NCBI GenBank assembly: GCA_013407085.1
Contig: JACCGJ010005251.1
Location: 56,707-120,706, forward strand
DNA from: Atriophallophorus winterbourni
Lineage: Eukaryota; Platyhelminthes; Trematoda; Plagiorchiida; Microphallidae
Length of the DNA stretch: 64,000 nt
Direction of reading: 5' to 3'
Below the pieces are notes generated by a model that had not been told where the DNA came from, made no database searches, and saw nothing but the letters and a program-made list of their open reading frames with translations. Of the stretch, positions 47,903-59,905 are shown piece after piece (position 1 is the first letter of the stretch; the number at the start of each line of letters is the position of its first letter). The translations under genes and the position numbers were made by a program.

Positions 47903-50900
47903 TTTGTGAATCGCATTCCACTTTATACATGTGAGAACAAAAGTAAAATAGAACAAATGCGACTTATTCGGAGCTTCATTTCCAGCAATCGACTTCTTGA
48001 ATAAAAAAACTGTCGAATTTCTTAAGCGTCAATAATCAGAATTAATTAGTAAACCACAGCAACGACTATGGAAGAAATTCAGCATCGATATTAAAAATAG
48101 GGTTGATAACGTAACCTTCAATATTGGTTTGATGACAAAACATATGTCAGTCCTTTTTGTGGATATATCTTTAAACGTTATTCATTTTAAAACACAATGG
48201 ATTGTGAAATTTGCCAAGACGTTTTCCAGTCTAAACTTTGATGAAACACTTTTTCTGTATGCTTTCACATTTGTTTAGATATTTTCATTAAGCGATTAAG
48301 TGAATAGGCTACCTATGTTCAGTTAGCATAGAAATAACAATTAACTGTTCATTCGGAGAAAAGAATACAATTGAGGACGGCGTCGAAATTGGTTTTATTT
48401 AATACTGTAGAACGCAATTGAAGCTGCCAAGAACAGTTTTCAGGAAGCCAGTTACACGTGTTAACTATTCGGATAATTGAGAAGTGCTTTCTGGATTCCA
48501 GCGAAGAATGCAGTTTTCATAACTTGAGAATGTGACCTCTTGCGTCAAACATAGGAAAGAACCAAAAGAAGTCTTCAAATTCGATCAGGTCAATCTCTTA
48601 ACAGCTTCGAATTTTTTATGCACGCGAGTAAGCTGCCTCCTCCTGCATGATGAATGCCTAATGTTATTAAAACAATTTCGAAATGGATACTGGCCAGCAC
48701 TTCAATCATGAGGATGTAGAGCCTTCGTAAATTCTCTAGCTGCTCTATATCTTCCTGGGATTGTGCCGTCAAATTTGATTACAGCAATTTTAATGAGGCT
48801 TTACCAAAGATGTTTAAAGTGGTATCAACAACACAGATTTTCCACGTTAAAGGTCTGAGCACTGGCAGAAATTTTTCTTATGTTCCTCTATTCCACAGCA
48901 GTTTAGTTGTCAGCCCTCTTGAATTTTACGGAGACTATTATTCCCAAGTCGTTATAAGATTGTATTTAAAGGAAAACCGACTACGCCGAGAGTGTAAAGA
49001 CTACTGTTCTCTCTGCCAAGGTAGAAGGCAAGTGACTCTACTCTAAATGATGTCTGAGGATCCACTAATAATCAAGCTTTCGAGTGAACATGTTATTGTC
49101 GGCGAAATGTTTGCCTATTTTTAACAGATGTACCTGAAAGAATTAGCGGAGTCTGATTTTATTAAAAAAAGCTGAAGCTTATTCCTGGCGATATTCATGA
49201 GCTTAGCTAGATTGGTGTTCAAACCATAACATGTTGGAAAACGTTTGTTGCTTTCATATGTTATAAACGGTTAAAATCTGAAAAAAGATATATATATATA
49301 TATATTCCATACGAAAAATGAATCAAATTATTTCATCTTACATGTGGATGCCACAAAAACCACAAAGGAATACGTGTGCGAGTAATCTTCGATCGCGCTA
49401 ACAAAAATGTTGATGTTCAAAGGAACAATTCAAATTCGAGGCGTACAGAGCCGGAAATCTTTTACAAGAGGAAAGCTACGAATAACTAACCAGCGCCAAA
49501 TATATCTGTCACAAAAAACCGTAGCTTTTCAACCTCCAAATAGACCAAGTCCAGATGCTGATTCACAAATTCGGTTGGTTATTATTCTTTATAGAAACAA
49601 TGATGATGACTATGCATAAAATAAAAAAACCCGGATCAATGTAAATTACCACACAGTCTCTGACAATACGGGAGCTAATATATAGTAACCTTGTCCATAT
49701 AAGATAAAATGGCAAGATTACACGGGTGTATTATCAAATGCAGCAGAGTACCGTTGGAAAATCAATTCAACACGGAGTTATCTTGGCAGTACTTGAGTGC
49801 TGCAAAATGTCACACCCCTAGACAATGAAGAAATATTTGAATTAATTTTTAAATGAAAATTTTGGTTAAGTTTCACGAATGTGGTTAATCACACGAACGT
49901 CAATCTGATTTCGGAAAAAACTTATAAAATTTAAAGAGTTTCTCATTAGAACCAACAAATATTCAAGAATTTCTGGTCACAAAAAGCTCATAGCTTCACA
50001 ATTACCATATCATAGTAAATATTCGTTCAGGAAAATGGTATAAAATAAACATGTTATGCCAAGTATAGTTTATTGAATTACTTATGATTGTAACCGCTGT
50101 GTAACATTCATTGCGGCCTGAACTGTTGAAGAATCATAGGCTAACATATCCGTAACCAAAGTAGATGAACAACCTTCATTTGTGCAGATATTTTCTACAC
50201 AAAATAGCATTTGTGAACAGTTATAAGGCCAGCAGCATGTTCCGCGGAATGCATTAACTACAGCCTAGTAACTGAAATGAACTAATAGTGCGCAGCAAAA
50301 CACAATCGATGAGTTTGTAAAAGAAATATGAAACAAAAATAAATGAGATAATTCAAAAGTAGACTTTTTTGGGGATCAGAATTCCCTGGATGTCATATCA
50401 TTGCATGACCGGTGATCCTGCAAAATGACCGATACAGTACACTCATCATTATTTGCTGCAATCTGTCTTGCAGAAATTCGCGAGGTTGAATTACTAAGTT
50501 TGCTTTTACGGACCTTTCATTTGCTAAAATGACTTCTAAGTTTGCTAGCCGAGGTAACCTTGACCAACAACATCGGTGTATTTCAGAGCGTCTTATCGCG
50601 CAAACTATTTGGACAAAATATGATCGAACTTATTGTCCCGACTTACATCTGTTTGCGAAGATTACTGTTGAAATCGTGCTAGTCAACATTGAAGAAGGAA
50701 TTAAAAATGATGAGGTTGCGAAATCTTCACGGCGTTCCAAGATGGGAATAACACTGATAACCCAACTGCTATGATAGTCACGGTTTCGCGCAAATAGCAT
50801 AGGTTAATCCAAGTGGCATCCTCTACGCAAAATTAACATTTATATTAGAATAACCGGGGGTAAACGATTCCATTTATGTTGACTATTCTATCTTATCGAT

Positions 50901-51047
50901 GCTTTTACCATTGAATTTTGAGGCGGCAATCTGGTTGGGTTTCGCAAGCGATATTATTGAAAAGCAATGGATGCCTCTTCAGATGAAGAATAAGCAGAAC
51001 CAGAACGATTGCGAATATTATCGCGAAATCACGATGCATCATCGTGG
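47903..51047. other. AT-rich region without recognised genes
   Basis: Several short frames (48590-48772 minus, 48810-49046 plus, 49407-49619 plus, 50529-50774 plus) show no family motif. A (TA)n run lies at 49288-49305 and a dispersed repeat at 49935-50090. Otherwise I see nothing. Confidence 0.4.
49935..50090 (+). repeat. Dispersed repeat shared with 39175-39325
   Basis: Same block as at 39175-39325, here without adjacent Penelope sequence. Confidence 0.7.
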
Positions 51048-51302
51048 TTACTCTGCAAAAATGTCTAAATCCAAACGATTTTTCATGTGAACTATACGTG
51101 CCTTGAGATGCACGGAACTGACAACACCCATGACATCAAATGCCATCAGATGACGCGGGAGCTTTAAATTTAACTCGTCACCAGAGTTAACCGGTAAGAT
51201 TGACAGATAGCTAAAACGATTTTCCATATGATCTAGATTCAAATTTAGAGTGCGATCCAAATATAGAGCATTGTTCAACGGATTACTTCCATTTGATAAC
51301 AC
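51048..51302 (-). mobile_element. Possible BEL/Pao polyprotein fragment
   Basis: An 84-codon frame with DHMENRFSYLSILPVNSGDE and RHLMAFDVMGVVSSVHLKAR resembles the stretch after reverse transcriptase in BEL/Pao elements (usually FDPLGxxSPxxLxAK). No LTR or other domain was seen nearby. Confidence 0.45.
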
Positions 51303-51739
51303 ACTTTATTATATTCAGCGTCAATTAAAATTAATTTAATTATTCACTAAACCTTAGCGAATTAGTTACGAGTATCATTTCTTTGCACCCGATCGACGAT
51401 GTATACGAGCATCAATTGTGTAATAACTAGGCACCACTCAGTTGAATGAATAAATGCAAGTTCTCGCCAATTATAAGATCACAATACAAGAAGCTCATAA
51501 AATTTATCGCAGTACACGTTTGTTTGTTCTCTATCATCAGTCGATATTAACGAACATCTCAAGTAGACTCTGATTTTAATATCAAACACGCACAACATAG
51601 TCAGATTTAAGGACAGCAACTGACCTCAGATCACTCATCTCTTCGATCAATCCCGTGTCCTTTAGTCGGCAATGAAACGCTAGTTTGTGTGCAGCTCTAT
51701 GCCGGTGGTTCACACAGTCTGTCTATTAGACTGAATCTT

Positions 51740-51950
51740 TTTCAATCTATGCTCACGACTCAGATAGGTTGAACATGCTTTGTAGTGCGATTTCGCACGC
51801 TACGCTAAAGGCACGATGGATGTCTCGACAAACGGAAAGCGCAAAGCTTCCGCTAATCCTCTGAAAAGCTGTGGAATATGAAACTATCATGAGCTTGTGG
51901 TGTACATCCATGGTCGCCATTGACCAAAGGAACGCCAAAAGCCAATCATT
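51740..51950. mobile_element. LINE-A fragments, rearranged
   Basis: A minus-oriented scrap (gaacatgctttgtag...) is followed at about 51868-51935 by a plus-oriented 3' end (agctgtggaatatgaaa...gtggtgtacatccatggtcg). Two pieces in opposite orientation. Confidence 0.6.
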
Positions 51951-52089
51951 TGATAGGAAACCCAGACGACAATAGTTAAAAACGGTGGCCACTTTGAAAC
52001 GTTAGCTTTATAACTACCCGCAGTTTAATGAAGGCTGTGTTGGCAGCTACGCAACGAACCGTTATTAGCTTCATATTACAGGATATGGA

Positions 52090-52620
52090 TAACATAAAAA
52101 AGTTAGAGATCTTTAATTTCTATAATGAATCTAGAATAAAAATTAGCTTATCGCAGTTTATACCGATTTTGTAGATCTCTCCCATTCTATGCACAGATTC
52201 AAGGCTATTCAAGGTTTTTAATGGTTTAAAAAGCAACAAGCTTAACAATAACAATGGGATGGTAAAAATTAAAATGTACAGATATAAAACAAGATAAGTA
52301 ATTAGATAAAAACAGTATATAAGTATTCGGGAAACCAATAATTCAAACCAATAATTTAAAGTCATGCAAGTTAGTTGAGCGAGCAACGGTAGAAGGTAAA
52401 CTCCTCCAAGTAAAACAGACACGGATAGAATAGAAATACCTTCTACGGTTCAGGCGGGAATGGGGTACCACCAGCATATATTCATGGGCCCGATAATTCC
52501 TCGTATCCATTTGCGTGGTTTGGGATAGGGAATATTTATTCGGATAATGTCTCCCCAGATTTGTCGATAGGAAAGGTCGACCAGATTCAGGTGAGCTATC
52601 CGTCATGCGAGCGAACATAT
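52090..52620 (-). mobile_element. CR1-type LINE 3' end
   Basis: Frame 52343-52618 has LNRRRYFYSIRVCFTWRSLP and TVARSTNLHDFK, the conserved C-terminus of CR1 ORF2, followed by AT-rich 3' sequence. Confidence 0.8.
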
Positions 52621-53585
52621 AGCAAAATCATGAACCGAAAGTTAATCGGTCGAAATAATGCATTTCACGTTCGATTAATGAAAAAAAACGCAAGAGACTC
52701 GCAACACATTTGCGTATATTTTTAAGAAAAAAATGATTTCAATTAAAACTCAGATTTCTCTATAGCATTAAAAATAAAAATCCAACAAGTTAGCATGAGA
52801 AAAGGATGTAAGAAAGATAATTTAAGTACATTTACGGCAAAACTATCCCCCATGATCTAGCGTGACATGTCGAGACGAAGAAAGGGAGTGACGTGATTCA
52901 GTTCGGTTTCAGACGAACGGTGACACGGTGCCAGGAATTAGTCAACAATCCACGCACATTCAAGTTCGCCTCGGTGCTTCGTGGCTGCACCGCGTTCGAA
53001 GAATCACGAGCGCAACAAACCAATGCCACCTCGTGGGCGTCGGCTGAAATGAAACGAGAATCAGAACAAGTGGTGATGCGAGCAGCGAGGCAGATTGTGA
53101 ACGGGCATTATTTTTGCAAAGAGGACGGAATGGGAGATGGTTAACAGCAAAAACCAGCTAATGGTACACACAAATCCAATCAATATTCCAGAGAGAGAGT
53201 GTGCACTGTGAATTCAGATCACAACAACCCAGGCAAAGTGATGAACGGCCCAAGCTACAGGCAATTTGGTGTCTGGTCACACGCATAAGGATGCGAGTGA
53301 CGAACCGAAAATTCGCCAAAGAATACACAAGACAAACATGATCTAACTAACGATCTTGGAGCACTGCTATATCTGCGTCCGAGTCACATGGCATAAGCAG
53401 TTAAAAACCCTTACTAGTAACCTTTCCAAAGTCGGCGCAGCGCGTCTTCCAGGCTGGTGTTCCCGCGATCAGATATCGCAATGGCTATTTACGCTTCAGG
53501 ATATGCCCAGAAACCGTGTTCAATGGCGGTCTTGCACTAAGCATCTTCTTCGAGTGTCTGCTTAACCTTGTATGTTGTCAAGCGG
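52621..53585. other. Region without recognised features
   Basis: A plus-strand frame at 52893-53144 has no family resemblance I can name. Confidence 0.35.
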
Positions 53586-53587
53586 AG

Positions 53588-53865
53588 TGATGAGAAAAGC
53601 TTTTTATGACGCATGACAGTGAAAGCCGCAAGGAAGCTGCCATGCTGATGTCGCTCTACTCTTTCACGAAACTTGTTTGAATGCATGTTCCATTCGAGGT
53701 TTAGGCACCTCTACCCAGTTTGTTTGTGCTTACTCTTCTATAGAACCCGTAGCTATTTAAGTCCCACCCTTTTAGGATTTTACTTTTTCATGGTTGTGTG
53801 GCAGTTAAGCATTCAGTACGCGCTACCGGTGTAATACTGTCTGTGATGATGATGATGCATCCGAG
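53588..53865 (+). repeat. SINE-like repeat with (GAT)n tail
   Basis: gacagtgaaagccgcaagga...ctgccatgctgat...ggcagttaagcattcagta...gtgtaatactgt and then gatgatgatgatg. It matches 63205-63430. A simple-repeat 3' tail suggests LINE-driven retroposition. Confidence 0.7.
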
Positions 53866-54095
53866 TGAATGATTGCATGCACAAAATCACAAGACTGGAT
53901 TCAGGCACAATCAGAGGATGCGTGTGGGGTAACAATACTGTCATGTTGCCTAGACAGATATAAGATGCAATAAGGAAATGGAAGTGGGACTCCACCGAGT
54001 TTCCAAATGCGGCTAAGTGCGGGTGGCAAATCAGTTTAACACGTGGATACTTGCGAAGTACTGAAGTAGCACAAAATTGCGAATCTGTGCAACAA
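53866..54095 (+). repeat. GGTATGG repeat family, diverged copy
   Basis: tactgtcatgttgcctagacagata, gaaatggaagtgggactcca and acgtggatacttgcgaagtac match the 56361-56600 copy. The 5' part is eroded. Confidence 0.55.
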
Positions 54096-54164
54096 ATTCC
54101 GTGAACATCATACAGGAAGTCGCGTTACGTATACGAAAGTGATAGCTAACAGCGTAATAGTGCG

Positions 54165-54530
54165 GAGACAGGGAAAACCCGCAACCGGTTTCGTGCTGTT
54201 TGCGTGTCTTGAAATATTGGAAAATGCTAAAGTGGAGCATGTAAGTCACCGTTGGATAATGTTGCAACGATCAACCTGTCCACAGACATGTGCATACACA
54301 CATATGGATGGGGATAAACCTATGGAAATGAAACAAAACCGCATGTGCACGCAGTTCCACCACAAACGTGCTGTCAGCACTCATCAGTTAGGGGTAGTAC
54401 AATCAGGATTCGTATGCATGGATGTAAATGCATGCAAATGCGAATTTTTATTTCAATCCCATCCATATGTGTTCAGGCACACGTGATTGAACATGCTGGT
54501 CCTACTAATCTTATCTAAGTGGCTTGCAAG
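54165..54530. repeat. Hammerhead-family repeat, two decayed cores
   Basis: Cores in minus orientation at about 54181-54212 (CCGG/GAAA part kept, CTGATGA lost) and 54355-54392 (CTGATGAGTGC kept, GAAACCGG lost). Flanks match the repeat at 33690-33905. Confidence 0.65.
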
Positions 54531-54534
54531 TTTA

Positions 54535-55087
54535 CACAAAGGTTGTCATAGCCGGGGGTGGCAGTGGGGATAAGCTCCCACTGTTTATAAAATGCTCCCA
54601 TATGGAGCGCGTCTCAAATAGCCTCTGACAGCCAAGTCCAGCTTCTGGCCTGCACGAGTGGCTCCCCGAGCACGGCGGAACTGCTTCTACCAACAGGAGA
54701 AGAGACGAGGGTGAGTGACTGGCGCCTGAAAACCAGTTTGTTTCGGGAAGATGGAGCTCGTTAGCCAGGGAGGGCATTTCATCTAAGGGAAGGAAAACCC
54801 TGATTTTCAACCTCAGCTGCCTTGCGGTATACCCGATCGCGGGAAAGGCTTCGGGAGAAAACCCTGAGGAAAAATCTGGAACGGTTAGTTGGTGCACACC
54901 ACCTCTTTCTGGCAACTCCCTGCTCCCTTGCAGGTCGCACTTGGTTGTGCAAAGGCTAGAGAAGCTAACTCGAACAAACGCCGAGTGGTGCTGGGGACGC
55001 TGCTTTGTACCCAAATTCCTAAGAATCTTCATTGAAGCCGACTCATCCTCCAGGAGGAGATAGTCGCACAAAAGAAAAAAATGAAGT
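54535..55087 (+). mobile_element. Non-autonomous element sharing LINE-C's 3' end
   Basis: A ~550-base GC-richer unit with no long frame whose last ~45 bases (gactcatcctccaggaggag, atagtcgcacaaaag) match the LINE-C terminus at 62004-62040. It probably consists of a LINE 5' leader joined to its 3' end, mobilised in trans. Confidence 0.65.
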
Positions 55088-55442
55088 TTAACCATGGTTC
55101 ACAACTAGTTTATAACGGTGAATGTTGTAGCAAGTGAACTTCTGGTGATGTCAATCTTATTTTTCGGATAGGGATATGTAGCAACTTTGGTCAGCAAGCC
55201 GATGAAACGGTGTTCACTTGAAGGAATTGTTGCATTTGTTTGTAACCAGACATGCACCCGGGTGTTGTGATTAGCTTTTCACTCCGCCGACAATCACAGC
55301 TAGGCATACGGCAAGACTATAAAACTATCAAGAGGGGTGTAAATGCAGCGGGTGAAAACCACAAACAAACGAAATTCAAGAAGACTGGGTTTTCACCCAT
55401 GATCATGAACAAAAAGCTAATTTGCATGCATTTCCATCACAC

Positions 55443-55484
55443 ACCACGATCGGTTTCGTGCTGTTTGTACTCATCAGGTTGGGA
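55443..55484 (-). ncRNA. Hammerhead ribozyme, slightly altered
   Basis: Minus strand: CTGATGA (55471-55477), stem II GTAC/GCAC with one mismatch, GAAA (55454-55457), CCGATC in place of CCGGTC, stem I CCCAAC/GTGGTG. Core residues intact; stem III and the triplet altered to AUC. Confidence 0.72.
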
Positions 55485-55734
55485 CAGTAGGATCAGGATC
55501 CGCATGCACTTGAAACAGTGGAAGAATGGAAAACAAGTTTTGCTTGTAAGTCACTGTTGGATAAGGTTGGTACGACCAACCTGTTTAATCACGTGTCCAA
55601 ACACATGTAGATGTAATGTAGTGGAGTTCACCAACTCGACAATTGGCCAATTGTGGAAAGTTTGAGCATGAATTTAACATTCAATGTTAATGAGTAATCA
55701 CTGTTTCAAGCGCATGTGGATCCTGGTTCTACTG

Positions 55735-55777
55735 TCCCAACCTGATGAGTGCAAACAGCACGAAACCGGTCGTGGGG
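55735..55777 (+). ncRNA. Hammerhead ribozyme, intact core
   Basis: Stem I TCCCAAC/GTGGGG (five of six pairs), CTGATGA 55742-55748, stem II GTGC/GCAC with loop AAACA, GAAA 55762-55765, minimal stem III CCGG, cleavage triplet GTC ending 55771. Confidence 0.85.
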
Positions 55778-56031
55778 TGTGTGATGGAAATGCATGCAAA
55801 TGAGGTTTTTTGTAAAGGAAATTCAAATTCTGCTAATCTAATTTTGAGAAACCGATTCGCACTATGGAGAGAAGATTAGTTAACAAGCACACGAGAATTA
55901 GCAACTATCAGATTGCACTGGGAGTGCAGGCTTAGGAGGATGTGACCAAACAAAAGAGTTGATTCGATCCCTGATGAAACCCAGTGAATTGAAACGGGGT
56001 GAATGTGGATGCGAGTCCGTAGGAAACTGAC

Positions 56032-56240
56032 CTGGTATAGGAACTTTAGCTTCCCACAGCGTCCAAGCCCATTGTTTACGGTTCCGATGTTCCATAGCCA
56101 AGTCATCGTCGGCAAGGTCGTTCGAGTCCATATCAGCTGGTGGACTGACGGGATGTAACGCCGCTTCGTGCCAAGTTTTCCCGTCGTCAGCGGAAACACG
56201 TACGGACAATATTCCTCGACCACCCCCGCTGAAGGCGTAG
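56032..56240 (-). CDS. SUOX: Sulfite oxidase exon (dimerisation domain)
   Basis: Acceptor TTGCAATAG/CTACGCC, donor ATACCAG/GTCAGT. It encodes YAFSGGGRGILSVRVSADDG, GKTWHEAAL, an extra acidic stretch (DMDSNDLADDDLAMEH) and QWAWTLWEAKVPIPG, matching the Mo-cofactor oxidoreductase dimerisation domain (human YAWSGGGRAVIRVDVS ... AWAWRLWQLKAPVPAG). Phase joins exon 58112-58305 (split codon GG plus C). The enzyme oxidises sulfite to sulfate in the mitochondrial intermembrane space. The following exon, expected to hold the conserved WNLRG and WH motifs, was not found in the window. Confidence 0.9.
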
Positions 56241-56360
56241 CTATTGCAAACAAAGTGGGAGAAAAGAATGAACACGTGACAACAATTATCCGGTGAAAGT
56301 AAATGTGAACATCTAGATGGAAACCACGACAAATCAAGGAACTAGAAAAACGCAAAGAAA

Positions 56361-56600
56361 CGGTATGGTATGGTATAAAAGCACAAGCCTGATCCAGGCA
56401 AAGTGCTGCACAGTCAGAGACTGCACGTGGGCTAAGCTACTGTCAGGTTGCCCAGGCCTAGACAGATATGATGAAGAAAAAAGAACAGGAAATGGTAGTG
56501 AGACTCCAGCCTGTTTCAGTATGCAGCTCATTACCTCTGGCTAATCAATTTAGCACGGTGTTATACACATATCACGAAGTACTGTACGATTGCACATTCG
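56361..56600 (+). repeat. GGTATGG repeat family, full copy
   Basis: Starts ggtatggtatggtataaaag and runs through tccaggcaaagtgctgcaca, ctgtcaggttgcccaggc, gagactccagcctgtttcag to the small terminal palindrome near 56585. It lies in the sulfite oxidase intron. Confidence 0.82.
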
Positions 56601-56642
56601 TACAATGCTAAGAAACGCAGGGGAAACAAATCAATCTACATG

Positions 56643-56747
56643 ATATGGTATGGTATGAAAGCACAAGGCTGATCCAGGCAAAGTGCCGCACAGTCAGAGA
56701 CTGCACGTGGGCTAGGATACTGTCAGGTTGCCCAGGCCTACACAGAT
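56643..56747 (+). repeat. GGTATGG repeat family, truncated tandem copy
   Basis: Repeats the first ~105 bases of the copy at 56361, placed directly downstream in the same orientation. Confidence 0.82.
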
Positions 56748-56969
56748 CTAGTTGACAATGCAACGACCAACGATGAGCTCTCCGCACGGTTAGCTGAACC
56801 GATGATTGCACAACCCACATGACAGACTCCGACGTTGCATGGTAGCATTAAAGACATAGTGGGGAATTCTAGATGAGAAAAAATGTGTAACACAGGTCTA
56901 AATAATAAGAGGCGCAATGGAACCCATCTAAATCTGAAAGGCAGCTTGGCTGCATTGTACTGAAATAAT

Positions 56970-57450
56970 TTTCTGTTCGTCTCCCTCAGTCGATATCGAC
57001 GGTGAATGCACATTACAACGCTCCACAGGGTTTCAAATGACGAAACAGTTTGATTTGAGCGGGACAATGTTTCTCACAGCGCTAGGCACTAATCGGTCGG
57101 TGGCTGAGATTCGCACGCTGATGGCGTGATCTACTATCAACAGCCGACAGCAGTCTGGAGATGAGGCTTCACACAGCGCTCAAACTTGAACGGTCATGAG
57201 CTTTTATATATGTTTTACAAGCGTGGCCTGCCCACAGGTCGACTTCATGACTTCAACTCTTCATAGAATAGATATTACGAAATCGATCATTTTCCACATT
57301 ACTTAGCCAGCGTAGGTGGTATGGTGAACATGCTCTGTACACCAGCGTGAGAAAGCAGTTCTGCATGTGTTACTCTGTCTGTGTTATGTTCCACAAATGG
57401 AAAGCATTCATCTTCCATTCGGGTATTGCGGTTGAAAGCATTCAATACAG
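56970..57450 (-). mobile_element. LINE-A, degraded copy
   Basis: Similar to 3030-3640 with heavy decay (ctccctcagtcgatatcgac..., cttcacacagcgctc..., gaacatgctctgtacaccag, tggaaagcattca). Lies in the sulfite oxidase intron. Confidence 0.7.
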
Positions 57451-57584
57451 AAATCGGGAATACGGCTATCACAAGTAGGCGGCTCCTTGAAAATAGGTTA
57501 CGACAAGCATACATGGAGACTGGTGACGACAGTGCAAGTGTGTTGCAAAATCACAAGTGTAAACCAATGTATTGTGGTGCTCAC

Positions 57585-57685
57585 ATCCCAATCCCTTAAA
57601 AACCACTACCGGTTTCTGGCTGTTTACCGTCATCAGGTGGAGACAGTAAGATCAGGTTCAGTGAGCCTTTAGAAAAGTACACGAC
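57585..57685 (-). repeat. Hammerhead-family repeat
   Basis: Matches 22840-22905 in the outer part and the 33690 family in the core. Contains the ribozyme-like motif at 57602-57644. Confidence 0.65.
57602..57644 (-). ncRNA. Hammerhead ribozyme motif, weak stem II
   Basis: Minus strand: CTGATGA (57630-57636), CGGTAAACAGCCA (only two firm stem II pairs), GAAA (57613-57616), CCGG, cleavage triplet GTA, stem I CTCCAC/GTGGTT. Core kept, stem II damaged. Confidence 0.55.
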
Positions 57686-57689
57686 GATG

Positions 57690-58105
57690 AAATTTCGGGA
57701 CCGACACCTTAAAGTGCAAAATGCAGTATTGGCATTCAATTTCGTGGGCTTTCCGTTCTGCGCGTTCATTATCTTAGGCCGTGAGGAGAACCCAAGTATA
57801 CAACAGCAGCAATATGCGTCAACAAATCAAATCCCAACAGGCTATGGACAGTGAACTGTTAACGCCAAACACAGTTAAAACCCATGGACATAGTCTGCAC
57901 AGATTGATGTCCAATTTGAAGATCACAACGAAGACTTCGTGTCCCATTATTTTTGGGTGCAGAAATGAATCAAGTTGAAATGTAAAACGTTACAAAATAG
58001 ACAAATCAATAGGACTCAATCGAAAAGCGGAAGTCACATTACAAAGCATTCGGCCTTGAGGAAAAACCACACAAACGTGCGGTGATTTGACACGCGACAA
58101 GGACT
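57690..58105 (-). other. Sulfite oxidase intron sequence
   Basis: No recognisable repeat or coding sequence. Confidence 0.4.
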
Positions 58106-58111
58106 ACTAAC

Positions 58112-58305
58112 CCCCTGACGGTCACCGAGCCGTGATTGACCAAAACGTGACCATCTTCTGGTTCGCATATAGCCGATTGAACCGGGTAATCGAAGATAGC
58201 CGGCAGCTTCCGGTAGTCTGGAGGGGAACCGTCGTGACCGGGATAGCCCATCTTATAGTCCTCAATCTGATAAAAACTCGGGCTCTCCGCAGATGACAAA
58301 TGAAT
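58112..58305 (-). CDS. SUOX: Sulfite oxidase exon (end of Mo domain, start of dimerisation domain)
   Basis: Acceptor TTTCTCTAG/ATTCATTT, donor GTCAGGGG/GTTAGT. It encodes SAESPSFYQIEDYKMGYPG, LPAIFDYPVQSAICEPEDGH and GSVTVRG. It aligns with human SYSHWQRRDYKGFSPS ... ELPVQSAITEPRDGE ... GEVTIKG. Joined to the exon at 62124, the KWLTG-to-DYKM spacing equals that of the human enzyme. Confidence 0.92.
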
Positions 58306-58974
58306 CTAGAGAAAGCGATTGAGAAGACAAGTGTTAGAAGGGGTCATACGAACATTACAAACCAAATCGATACTGAAATATGAAGGTGATAACAGATGGA
58401 AATTCAAGCTTAGTTGGAAACCAGTTAGGACATGGGAGGAAAAATTAAATAAGATCCCTTGGCTGGAGGATTTTTCATATAGAATAAATGCCAACTATAA
58501 GCCGATGTTTTATCTATTTTCCCGAGAATCTAAAATGAGGAAATGAAGGAATGGAATGGACTTTCAACTCACATTCCGATCGGCTAATACTCCGCAAAAT
58601 CGACATCCAAAAACAATTGGCATAATACGTTAAGAGATGTCTGAGATCGATCGAGCAGTCATTATCATGAAAATGAATTTGCAAGCACGGAGAGGACTGA
58701 ATGAATGAATGAAGGTTCAAGCAGTTGTATGCCACAGGTTTGGGCATTCGTAAAATGCAAGCGTGGCCAACAAGGGGGTACAGAAAGTAGGAGTACTTTA
58801 ATGAGGTTTTTATCGCTTCTCGAGCCTGCATACCTGATTAGAAGATTAGTGGTCAAAAGTGGGAATCGGTAGCTTCCTACGGCCGTCAAAACCCACAAGT
58901 CCAGCGGGTATCTATGCTTCGATTTACACGAAGCGGTAGAGGTGATATGATTCCAACCACCGAGAGGGTGATAG

Positions 58975-59905
58975 ACTGTTGGCCTCCTTCAGTCGATAAC
59001 GACCAGGGATATACATCACAATGGCAAGATTTTTTTCATGTTCCACAGCTTTTCGAACGACTAAACAGTCCGAGTCGGGAGTAAAAATTCCCCCGCAGCG
59101 CTCGCAGCCATAGGCATTACTCAGTCGGTGTCAGTTGGACACGGGCGGCGTGATCTGCATTCAGCGGCCAAGAGCTGTATCTGCTACTAAACACCTTCGA
59201 AACGACGTTTTACACAATGCCTCCAATGTGAGCGGTCAAGAGCAAGTTCTTCTCACCTCGCGGGGTCAATGTCAAGAGCTTTCATATTTTTATTACAAAC
59301 GTCTTTGTAAAGCAAGTACGGTCTGCCCAATGGTCGACTTCCTAACTGCAACTTACCATAGAGTAGTTCTTTCGGAATACGACCATTTTCCATTCTGTAG
59401 ACATGACAAAGCCAGCGCAGGCGGCGCTGACGTAATAGGGTGAACATGCTCTGTAGACCAGCTTTTGAAAGCACTTCAGCGTTAGTCACTCTGTCCATCC
59501 AAGATATGTTCAAGATACGACGGATGCTTTGTAGAGGGAAAGCATTCAGCTTCCGTTCGTGTCTTGCGTGGGTGGTCCAAGTTTCACTGCCGTACAGTAA
59601 AGCATTTAGTACGCACGAGCTGTATACCGTCATCTTTGTTTTTACAGTCAACTTACAGTTGCCCCAAACATGAGAGTTTAATCGGGACAAAATGATAGCT
59701 ACTCTGCCAATCCGCTTATCAATCCCCGTGCCTAGCGAGAGGTTATCCGCAATTGCTGAACCAAGATATGTGAAATGATTTACTGGTTAAAGCTGACAGT
59801 TTTGAATAGCGATGCAATCCCTTGACCAATGACTTTGGTATTGCTCAAAAAAATCTCTATTGCTCATGCTGATTGTTAGCCCAAACTCTTTGCATGCGAA
59901 GCTGC
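58975..59905 (-). mobile_element. LINE-A, 5'-truncated copy
   Basis: Frame 59253-59690 has KMTVYSSCVLNALLYGSETW, RRILNISWMDRVTNAEVLSK and LRWLCHVYRMENGRIPKELL. The zinc finger end is degraded and the tail begins at ctgttggcctcc. In the sulfite oxidase intron, same strand as the gene. Confidence 0.85.

Larger units (their letters stand above)
55400..55815. repeat. Inverted pair of hammerhead-bearing repeats
   Basis: Arms at about 55418-55525 (minus ribozyme) and 55703-55805 (plus ribozyme) are near-identical in inverted orientation, with about 180 bases between. Confidence 0.85.

Noticed and set aside
48810..49046. Plus-strand frame of 78 codons
   Set aside because: No domain or neighbour context; AT-rich surroundings give such frames by chance.
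52893..53144. Plus-strand frame of 83 codons
   Set aside because: No family motif, no splice or promoter context, in a repeat-rich region.
54532..55095. Minus-strand frame of 187 codons
   Set aside because: It overlaps the non-autonomous LINE-C-like element entirely, has no recognisable domain, and its composition reflects the repeat.
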